Shown in pieces: positions 15,467-23,500 of a stretch of DNA of 34,950 nucleotides. Source of the DNA: Thermoanaerobaculia bacterium (GTDB lineage: Bacteria > Acidobacteriota > Thermoanaerobaculia > Multivoradales > JAHZIX01); contig JALXFE010000611.1 of the NCBI GenBank assembly GCA_027069135.1, forward strand, positions 1-34,950, given 5' to 3'. The position numbers and the translations under genes are program-made. The first letter of the stretch is position 1; each line of letters opens with the position of its first letter. The notes under the pieces are model-generated. The model saw nothing but the letters and a program-made list of their open reading frames with translations. It was not told the origin of the DNA and ran no database searches.

Positions 15467-15922
15467 TTGTCGCCGTTACGATCGACTCCCAAGGTCCTGG
15501 ATAGATCCACGGTTCCTCTGAGCGCAACCACGAGCAAGCCTGCGACGGGCAGAAAAAATAGTCCAAAAGACTCTTCGGAACCCGAGAGAGTCACCACAAG
15601 AGCGGGCATTCAGGATAATTAGAAGAGATTACAAGATATTTTTGTTGTCACAAAAATCCTGATCGAGACGATCATAGCGACATTCCCGCAAGGCTTCAAG
15701 ACGGCCTCGAATCCCAGGATGGAACTCGGAAGGGACATGGTCCCTCCCCTGGCCGAATTGGCCGTGCTGGGCCTGCGGGGGGTGGAGGGACTTCGGGAGG
15801 ACTTAGATCTATGAAACCGTCAGCCTCCATAGGCCTTCTCCTCGATCCTTGCTTTTCATACAAGAAGGGCCCTGAGAGACTCTCCCGTGTTGATCACCAC
15901 ATCGACAGGAGAAAGCACACTC
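15467..15922. other. Intergenic region before the transposase fragment
   Basis: No gene that I can support. It contains an AT-rich hairpin (listed separately) and a 31-codon reading frame at 15719-15814 without recognisable similarity. The segment probably includes the edge of the accessory region and decayed insertion-sequence DNA. Confidence 0.4.
15638..15657. repeat. AT-rich inverted repeat
   Basis: ATTTTTGT (15638-15645) and ACAAAAAT (15650-15657) are exact reverse complements around TGTC. The AT content is far above the surroundings. It could be a promoter-linked operator for the upstream minus-strand c-di-GMP gene, a weak bidirectional terminator, or the edge of an old insertion. Confidence 0.35.
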
Positions 15923-16360
15923 ATGAGCCCCTTCCCATACTACGACCTAATACGACGCTCTAACGACCCGAAATTCCTGCGACTGCGCATCGTGCGCGAG
16001 GCCAAGAAGATCGGAGTCAAGCCAGCGGCCCGGCTTTTCTCCACGACACCCAAGACGGTCCGAAAGTGGCTGGGCCGATATCGAGCCGAGGGTTTTCAGG
16101 GGCTCAACGACCAATCCAAGGCTCCGAACAACCCCCACTCGCCTGTTCCTCTGGACGAGCGGAACAAGGCCATTGAACTCAAGAAGGCCTATCCCTTCTT
16201 TGGCGCCAAACGATTGCGCCGAGACTTCGGAGTCAAGATCAGCGAGAAGACTCTCTGCAAGATCTGGAGGCAGGAAGGGCTACTCAAATTTGCTGAAACG
16301 GTCCTCGACTACGTCAAGGACTGCGGAGTCGATCTGTGGGTAGGAGCAACCTTAGGGTAG
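15923..16360 (+). pseudogene. Truncated HTH-type (IS481/IS3-like) transposase
   Basis: About 145 aa. It begins with a helix-turn-helix block (IGVKPAARLFSTTPKTVRKWLGRYRAEGFQGL) and a second HTH-like block (FFGAKRLRRDFGVKISEKT) of the kind found at the N-terminus of transposases with an rve integrase core. The integrase domain with its DDE residues is missing; after EGLLK the sequence becomes unrelated and stops, overlapping the end of the next gene by nine bases. The ATG at 15923 follows AGGAGA. An upstream GTG at 15887 is possible. The element is inactive; the exact IS family is uncertain. Confidence 0.65.
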
Positions 16361-18739
16361 CTCGACGACGATCCCGGTAGAGCCCGGAGCTGGTATCAGG
16401 GTGAAGGAAATACCGCCGACGGACGCCTCCGGCAGGGGTTGCCGCGGGTCGAGAAATGGGAAACTCAGGTTTCCCTGGAGGTCGGAGACCGCCGAAGTCC
16501 AGAGGCCTGAGCGTGCAGCCTGGATGAGATGATCCGGGCCAAGCTCGAATTCCGAGAATCGAAGGACTGCCCGCGTGTTGGGCCGGGGGGCCCCATCCCC
16601 TCCGACGAGCTGAATGTGAAGGCCGGGCCCGTCCCGCTCGTCGAGCTCAACCGTAGATCCCGGTTGAAGGTCCCTAGGCGAAACGACCTCCAACCAAGTC
16701 TCCGGATGAAAGACTAACCAAGGGCGCTCTTGTCGCAGGCAAGCATCAGACAGCCGGACTCCCCCCAGGGGATCCACTTGGCCGACACAGGCGAAGTCCG
16801 GTCCGCCATCTTCGCGAAACGAAAGGAGGATCGCTCCAGCAGCGGGCTCGCCGCTCGCCAACAGGATGGCCGGTCCTACGAGTTCGTCGATGGGATCGAG
16901 GCGGACCACGAGGGTTTGAGAAGACTCTGGTGGAATCATCAGTCGTTTTTCTGAGGAGTGGAAGCTGGGTGCGGTGGCTCGCAGGTTGTAGTCTCCAGGT
17001 CTCAACCCTACATGAAGGGAGCGGCCCTCCATATCCGTCGCGATGATCATCCCTTCCGCGCTGCCTTCCTCCTCTCTTCCATGGCTACTACTGGCCTCAC
17101 CGAGGACCCCGTTATTGAAACGGGTTACCGGTGAGAGGCCATCGCTCGGGTTGAGGACCACCCATGCTCCCTCGATCGGGTCCCCGGTCGTGGAGCTCTC
17201 GACGGTGGTTTGAACTCGCGAGGGAGCATCCAACTCGATATCGAAGCGACCACTCCCGGAGAAAGTCGAGCGGTGATGGAATGTCCGGCAGGGGCCGTCC
17301 TGAGCACAGGCACGGAGCACTCCCCAGGCCGGCAAACCTCGAGGGCCGTTATTCGGTTTTCCCCCAGCCTCCGGAGGGCGGCCTTGGTAGGCATTGGATT
17401 GACCGAAGTAAAAGATATGAAAGAAAAGCCCATCGTCTGTCGGCCAGTTCCTCAGCGGTGCGAAGGAACCCATGGCGAGCAACTCTAGTCTTCCGGCAAC
17501 CGGCTTGTCTTCCAGGGTTAGCTCGCCAAAGATGTGATGTTCTTCAAGCACCTGGGGGCGACCATGGAGAGTTTCTGGGGCACCTTCGATGAACGGCGCG
17601 AGCTGATCCTCGAGGCCGAAGATCCTTTCGCCATCAATCTCCGCCCAGACCACCGTCTGTCCCCGATCCAGGTTGCCGAATCGATAGTGATGCGGGCCTA
17701 TCGAGAGAGTCTGGGATTCCCCGACCGGGAGGCAATTCCCGAGGTCGATAGCCATCAGGTTGAGGGGTCGATCCCCGCATCTGGAGATACCCACCGTCGC
17801 CTTCCGGTGGGGTCGTTGAGGCTGGTAGTCCACCAAGGCTTCCAGCGTGACTCGGCCTTGCATGGGGATTGTCATCTCATAGGCTGTCCCAGGCTGGGGT
17901 GCCAGCTTGAGCTTTTCGGAGAGAAGGAGCGGATGAGTGGCGAGCAGGAAAGACCGCTGGGCGGGAACCCCGAGAAAGAAGAAGGTCGAGCGCTGACGGT
18001 GAAAAAGAGCGGCGCTGGGCTTGAGCATTCCCGCCCCCGAGTCCTCGATCCCCAGTACGAGGCCGAGATCGCCGGGAGCAGCTTCTTCTTCCGGTTCTGG
18101 CTGTAGGTGGACCATCAGATCCTGCCGGTCCGGACCGGGCGGCTGCGGCCTCGCTAGCGGGATGGACTCGAAGGCAAGGCAGCTTTGCATAGAAGAGATG
18201 GCAAGGAGGCCGCGGGGCGATACGGTATAGGCAAGGAATCGCCCTTCCGGTATCTGTGCCGTCTCCCGTTTCGTCGGTCGTATCGGGTATGTGGCACCAT
18301 GGTCCAAAGAAACGATGTCGAGACGGGTAGCGCCCGTCCAGTCCCCTCCGGAGAAGCGCAACTCGCAAGCTGGAAGTACGGACCACAACAGGCGCTTGGC
18401 AGAGGTCCGTGGGCCGATCTGGAGCCTACCCGTATTCTTGGAGACATACCCTGGAGCCTCGGCGATCCAAGTCCAGATCCCTTCCGGTACCGCCGAGGGG
18501 ACATTCGCCTCGAGGACCAGCTCTTCGTCGAAAGAGCCTTCACGATACATATGGATCTGGCCTTCGGGAAGAATATCTTCCGGTGCTGGCCGTCCACCCT
18601 GGAATTCCGAGCTTGGCACGAGAAGGAATGTCACTTCCGCTGCAAAGGCCCGGCAAGTCGATGGAATCAGTGCCCCTGCCAGAAAGATCGCAGCCCAAAA
18701 GGGAAGGAGGTGCTTCACCAGGGGGCTTGTTGGTAGCAT
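16352..18739 (-). CDS. Large secreted protein with Ig-like/carboxypeptidase-regulatory domains
   Basis: About 795 aa with a signal peptide (LVKHLLPFWAAIFLAGALIPSTCRAFA). The body is beta-rich, and several segments have the phrase structure of carboxypeptidase-regulatory-like or other Ig-like folds, such as TTVESSTTGDPIEGAWVVLN, LHVGLRPGDYNLRATAP, and a C-terminal DLQGNLSFPFLDP. I cannot assign an enzymatic function; it may be a cell-surface or secreted binding protein. The ATG at 18739 is favoured because it starts the signal peptide; it overlaps the preceding small Cys-rich gene by 25 bases, which suggests coupled translation. An ORF extension to 18808 lies wholly inside that gene. It lies between two transposase remnants. 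Confidence 0.65.
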   Translation of the reverse strand: MLPTSPLVKHLLPFWAAIFLAGALIPSTCRAFAAEVTFLLVPSSEFQGGRPAPEDILPEGQIHMYREGSFDEELVLEANVPSAVPEGIWTWIAEAPGYVSKNTGRLQIGPRTSAKRLLWSVLPACELRFSGGDWTGATRLDIVSLDHGATYPIRPTKRETAQIPEGRFLAYTVSPRGLLAISSMQSCLAFESIPLARPQPPGPDRQDLMVHLQPEPEEEAAPGDLGLVLGIEDSGAGMLKPSAALFHRQRSTFFFLGVPAQRSFLLATHPLLLSEKLKLAPQPGTAYEMTIPMQGRVTLEALVDYQPQRPHRKATVGISRCGDRPLNLMAIDLGNCLPVGESQTLSIGPHHYRFGNLDRGQTVVWAEIDGERIFGLEDQLAPFIEGAPETLHGRPQVLEEHHIFGELTLEDKPVAGRLELLAMGSFAPLRNWPTDDGLFFHIFYFGQSNAYQGRPPEAGGKPNNGPRGLPAWGVLRACAQDGPCRTFHHRSTFSGSGRFDIELDAPSRVQTTVESSTTGDPIEGAWVVLNPSDGLSPVTRFNNGVLGEASSSHGREEEGSAEGMIIATDMEGRSLHVGLRPGDYNLRATAPSFHSSEKRLMIPPESSQTLVVRLDPIDELVGPAILLASGEPAAGAILLSFREDGGPDFACVGQVDPLGGVRLSDACLRQERPWLVFHPETWLEVVSPRDLQPGSTVELDERDGPGLHIQLVGGDGAPRPNTRAVLRFSEFELGPDHLIQAARSGLWTSAVSDLQGNLSFPFLDPRQPLPEASVGGISFTLIPAPGSTGIVVELP

Positions 18740-19125
18740 ACATTCTGCCAGCAGCTGGACCAGGGTGTCTCTACGCAGGCATGCCAAAATAGATCGCAAG
18801 ACGCCCAATCTACGCAGCCATAGTCTGCATCGCAGGGCAAGAGGCTCCCAGGGCCCTGGCTTTCTGGCGCTGGGCTCTCAGTTCCTGGAAGAAACGCAGG
18901 ATTCTGGCTTTGAATCAAGACCGGAAGATCCTCTGTTTGCGGCGCGACTTGGGAGTCCTTGGAGTCGGTACCTTGAGCCTGCGGCGGGTTCCCGTTGGCC
19001 TCCTCAGCGAGTCCGATCGTTGGTGTTAGGGCGATGACGAGGAGAGAGGCCAGAAAGGGTCCGGCGATCCGTTGCAGAAAGACGGTTCCAGGCCACGTGA
19101 AACTTGCAGATATTCCGGTGCCCAT
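18715..19125 (-). CDS. Small secreted six-cysteine protein, copy A
   Basis: About 136 aa. A signal peptide (IAGPFLASLLVIALTPTIGLA) is followed by a polar linker, a NPAFLPGTE motif, and a C-terminal domain with cysteine spacing C-x5-C-x5-C-x6-C-x7-C-x4-C, including YGCV, ASCD, FW, ACVE and SSCWQN. The same motifs and exactly the same spacing occur in the neighbouring gene at 19170-19484. I do not recognise the family. The start is uncertain: ATG 19125 fits the signal peptide and leaves a 44-base gap to the paralogue, whereas ATGs at 19152 and 19182 are in frame further upstream. Its 3' end overlaps the large secreted protein gene, so the three are likely co-transcribed. Confidence 0.65.
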   Translation of the reverse strand: MGTGISASFTWPGTVFLQRIAGPFLASLLVIALTPTIGLAEEANGNPPQAQGTDSKDSQVAPQTEDLPVLIQSQNPAFLPGTESPAPESQGPGSLLPCDADYGCVDWASCDLFWHACVETPWSSCWQNVCYQQAPW

Positions 19126-19169
19126 CGAGATTCGAGACCTAGATTCCCACATCCAGCTTAGAATTCCTC

Positions 19170-19484
19170 TCAACTCATGCATCCGTTTTGCCAGCAAGAT
19201 GAGAACGCACTCTCGACGCATGCTCGCCAGAACGGATCGCAGCTGGCACCGTGGACGCAGCCGTATTTTGGCTCACAGGGCATAATATTCTCAGCTGGCT
19301 CGACCGGTTCAGTTCCAGGGAGAAACGCCGGATTCACCGCCAGGTCAGGAGATGATGCAAGATCGGAAGTTGGTGGGTCTTGACTGGGAACCTCCTTCAT
19401 CGTAGCGCCTCCCGAAGCTGAGACCTGGGTTGGGAGGGCCAGAAAGATGAGAATGAAGATGCTGATGAAGGTTCGAGGGTGCAT
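19170..19484 (-). CDS. Small secreted six-cysteine protein, copy B
   Basis: A 104-residue paralogue of the next gene downstream. It has a signal peptide (RTFISIFILIFLALPTQVSA), a short acidic/proline linker, NPAFLPGTE, then the six-cysteine domain with YGCV, ASCD, FW, ACVE and SSCWQN in the same spacing. A good ribosome binding site (AAGGAATAAGGA) sits just before the ATG. The paired arrangement indicates a local duplication. Secretion, even cysteine number and conserved aromatic residues suggest a small disulfide-stabilised extracellular domain. A toxin, effector or binding role is not shown by the sequence. Confidence 0.7.
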   Translation of the reverse strand: MHPRTFISIFILIFLALPTQVSASGGATMKEVPSQDPPTSDLASSPDLAVNPAFLPGTEPVEPAENIMPCEPKYGCVHGASCDPFWRACVESAFSSCWQNGCMS

Positions 19485-19553
19485 TCCTTATTCCTTTCAC
19501 GTTTCTGCTCGAGATAGCTCTTTGGAAGTATACTAGAGAAGATAGATATAAAC

Positions 19554-20402
19554 CTAGGATTGGACTAGGTCTAGGATTCGCCACCTCCAGGGATGGCTGG
19601 ATCCCAGCCGCAGAGTCAGGCGCCGGGCATGTTGGACCACGCGCCCGGGCACGTTGATGATCCAGTAGCGGACGGCCTTCATACGCTTGGTTACCCAGTC
19701 CGCCGCCAGCACCAACTGCTTCATCAGAGAATTGAGATTCAAGGCCAGAATCATGGCGCCCCACCACGCTGCGTTGGCGCCAAAGTACTTCGAGGGGAGG
19801 CACCCGCCGGCCAAGTCATCCTTCATGACCGCATGGGCCTCTTCGCTTTTGCCGCACCGCTCCCGAAGCCACCAGATCACCTCCTCGCCGACCAGATCCA
19901 GGTTTGTGACCACACCGAAAAATTTGAAACGACGAGGATGATCTGGCCCTGGTAGTCGATCACCGGAAATGGAAGAGCCGCTTGGTCGCTCTCCATACCC
20001 TCCAACTCGAGCTGAGCCAAAGGCTCGCGAATAGCCAAGAACCGATACTTGGGACCGTCCTTCTTACGCGCCGACTCGATGGGCACGAAGCAAACCTCGG
20101 CCCATTGCTGGCCCGTATCCACGAGTTGGTCGCCTCGTCGACGCAGCATGCATATTCCGGCCTAACCCGGTCATCAATTCCTGCTGCTGCTGCACAAAGC
20201 CAAGGAAGTCCCGCTTGAACTTTGACAAACCCATCAGCGACCCGCTCGGTGACGGGATGAAAGCCTGGCCCGCCTGCCTCGATTCCTCCGATGTGAGCAA
20301 GATCGAGATAGATCGGAAGACCCCCGTGACCCGTAAGGGTCGTCTTCCTGGTTTCCTGGTCGAGCTGGTAGGGAAGGACGCCTTGAGCCACCATGTCTTC
20401 AC
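19554..20402 (-). pseudogene. Decayed IS1380-family transposase
   Basis: Pieces of an IS1380-type transposase lie in different frames. The N-terminal piece contains LTGHGGLPIYLDLAHIGG. The middle piece contains AEVCFVPIES and KYRFLAIREPLAQLEL. The C-terminal piece (about 19554-19913) contains WLRERCGKSEEAHAVMKDDLAGG and FGANAAWWGAMILALNLNSLMKQLVL, followed by PGRVVQHARRL. The full enzyme is usually 430-500 aa; a stretch between the N-terminal and middle pieces is missing and at least two frameshifts are present, so it cannot be active. It marks one boundary of the accessory segment at 16-20 kb. Confidence 0.8.
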
Positions 20403-20442
20403 CCCCTTGGTGTTTGGTCGTTAGTTGGTACTTTGACCTTAA

Positions 20443-20460
20443 CCCCTGTACTTACAGGGG
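20443..20460. repeat. 18-base palindrome upstream of the RHS-like gene
   Basis: CCCCTGTA (20443-20450) and TACAGGGG (20453-20460) are exact reverse complements separated by CT. It may be an operator or promoter-proximal element of the RHS-like gene, or the terminal repeat of the neighbouring IS1380 remnant. I found no matching copy at the other end of the remnant. Confidence 0.4.
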
Positions 20461-20542
20461 ACCAGCGGGGTTCTTACTTTCTTTGGAGGTGGATCAGGGG
20501 AATCCTCCAAGGCCCGGTCCACTTTGAGACAATGGCCCCGAG

Positions 20543-23500
20543 ATGGGAAACTCAAGATCTTTCGTCCGGGGCCTATTCTTGATTCTGGCCCTGAGCTGGC
20601 CACTCTTTGGGACGGGAGCGAGAGCCGACCCAGGTACCGGGCCGCTGGGGCTACCCCCGCTCCCTTCAGCTTTCGACGTCGATCTGGGAATTCCTCCGTT
20701 GGCAGTGGAAGATTTGGCATCCCCTTCCTGGCCTGCCCTGGCCGAAGGCAACGTCTATCCGCTTCTCGAAGACATAGAAGAGATCGATCCTCGGACCGGG
20801 ACGCTCGGTCTCCGCATCCCGCTGGGAAACCACTTTCCTCTGGGGCCCCGGCTGAGCTACCGATTCGAGTTGGTGTATCGGTCGGATTTCCTGCGCGCCG
20901 GAAACAATCCGATGGCACTCTCCCGGGCAGCTCCCCCGAAGCTTGCCGTGCCCCCGCAAACCAACGCCGGCCTCGGCTGGCAGCTCCACTTAGGGCTCCT
21001 GCGGTCGCAGTCCTCCCGGGAAGACACCACAACCGCCTGGGTCTATGTTTCTTTAGACGGGCAAAGCCATAGCTTTCACGCCCTTCCGGGTCGGGCCCTC
21101 CTCAATCGCCATGGCCTGGAGGTGGCCTACACCAAGGATGGAAGTCACCTGCGGCTGCAAAGAACCGCCCAGGACCAGGTGGACGTGGAGGCCCCCGACG
21201 GCACCGTCTCCCGCTTTCTACGGACCGACTCCCCTTTAAAGAGCCTCGGCTGTGGAAGCTCCCAAGACGGCTGTTGGCGATTGACCGAACGGTGGGATCC
21301 TTATGGCAACCGGCTCTGGTTGGAGTACGACCAGGACGGGGACCACGAGACTTGGACGGTCTTTGATTCCACCGGAAGACACCACGTCCTACGCTTCGGA
21401 TCGCCTTCCTTCGCCGAGGCGGGCCCTCCGGGCCGCCATCGGTACTTGGAGAGCCTAGAGCTCGCCGCCTTCGCCGGAGAGCGGGCGGTCTACGAGTTGG
21501 TGTACGAAGAGGGCTTCCTACCTTTCGGCTGCAACGCCTCGCCGTCCCCCGGTCAGGAGTCCCCAGGGCAGGCGTCCCCAGGGCAGGCGTTCCCGAAGAT
21601 CGAGCCTCTGCTCAAGCGAATCCGCATCCCTGGGGACCGGGGTTTCGACTTTCGATCCAGCCGTTCCATTCTCGATGCCTGTTCCCCCGCTACCAGCCGG
21701 ATCGTAGGGATGACTCTGCCCACCGGCGGGAGGGTCTCCTATTCCTATGCTCGTTGGCCGACGGCCTGCCCGGCGGTATCGACGGCGGCTTCGGCGGCGA
21801 CCGCGGCTTCCTGGAGGGGGGTTCTCCAGAGCGGCCTTTTTCAACGAAGGCTTCGCCTTCCCCGAGGTCCCGTCGTCGCCACCTGGAAGTATCGACCCCG
21901 ACTCGAGGAGCTTCCCGGATCGAGGGCAGCAGGCGGTTGCCGGACGGTGCGAGAAATCACCGTCGACGGCCCGGTATCGGACGGAGCCTTCCGCCGAGAC
22001 ATCTACTATCTGACCCTACCGGGCCCCGAAGCAGTCTCTGCACCCCTCGACACATCCCCTCTCGGGTCTCCCTTTCATCCGGGAGTCCGGATCGGTGCCA
22101 CCGTCGAGGACTTCCGTTATCTGTCTCGTAAGGTCTACGAGTGCCTGGCCCGAAAGGGCTGTGGCGAAGACCAGCTGCGCCGGTCTGTCTACGTGCGCTA
22201 CCTGAGTCAACAAAAGACGGCGGGGTGCGAGCTTTCGACCTCTTCGAGATGTCGGCTGGTCGATCCCGTCCTTCAAGCCCGGCGAACCGTATTCCATGAC
22301 GACGACGGCCGTTTCCTCGAGGAGGAATGGTCACGCTTCGACGGCGTCGTCACCCCCCGGCGACACAGCCGGCGCGACGACTTCCTGGGCATCGAGCGGG
22401 TCTGGGTGGAAGATCTGGAGACGACGGCGACGGGGGAAGTCGAGCTCGAGATGGATTTCTTGAGCGACCGACTCCGAAGCCCGGTGGCTCCCCGAGACTA
22501 CCTGCCGCCTCCAGAAGCCCCTTGGATTCTCCACCCCATTCGACGGCGGGAACGCCGCCAGGGTGAAATTTTCCGGGTTGAAGAGTTGAGCAACGATCGC
22601 GGAGGACTTCCCAGCTGCCGCCGCTTCTGGCGCGATGCGGACGCAAGAAGCCCCCAGGACCTTGTGCTGCGCACCATCCGAGGGATCGTACCCGGAAGGG
22701 ACGCCGGCCTTCCCGTGCGGGAAATCCGGGCCGGCGGCGATCACGGAAAGCTGAGCATCGACATCCTGTGCTCGACTCTCGGCGACACCCCCAGCGGCAG
22801 CCGTTTCGAGCGGAAGATCCGATACCAATATCTGGTTCCGGCGTTTCGAGGTGGCTCTGAGGACATTTCGGAAGCGGTTCTCAGCATCGATCGCCATACC
22901 GGACGACCCTCTCGCCGCCAGGAAAGCAGCGGCGAGGTCACGACGTATCACTTCGATCTTCAGGGACGGCTGCGGACGGTCGCTCCGGAGCCGGAACTCG
23001 GTCAGGCCGAGAGTGTCCTCAAATACCGCAACCCCGCGACCGGACCAGCTTCGGTAGACGTGCTCTCGATGGAGGGAGATCGTACTTTGAACCGCCGACG
23101 CCTCATTTTCGACCCTTTCGGGCGGCCTTTGGAGCTTCGACGCTCGCTCCCTTCCTCCGCTGAGGCGCCTGCTCAGACGTCACGACACATTCGCCTCGAC
23201 CCCTTGGGCCGTCGGCGCTCGGTGGTCCCCGATTCTGCGTCGAGAAAATTCTACGCTCAGCAACAGCTCCGGTGGAGTCGCTACGATCCCTTCGACCGGC
23301 CCCGGAGGATCGAGGCGGAGGAGGGTACCCAGATCGAGCTGAGCTACTCCGGCCAGCGGCGGGTCGCGGCCTCGATCCCGGTACGGCTCAAAGGCAACGC
23401 CTTCGAACCCGTCCGGCAGCGATGGCGCTTCGACCCGCAAGGCCGTCTCGAAGGTGTCGTTGGCCCCCGCCTCGCAACCCGCATGGACCGCGGACCGGAT

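Noticed and set aside
15719-15814. 31-codon reading frame before the transposase fragment
   Set aside because: Too short and without a ribosome binding site or known motif; more likely chance in decayed DNA.
19877-20402. Separate small genes on the minus strand at 20 kb
   Set aside because: Their translations are consecutive parts of one IS1380 transposase in different frames, so they are better described as one pseudogene.
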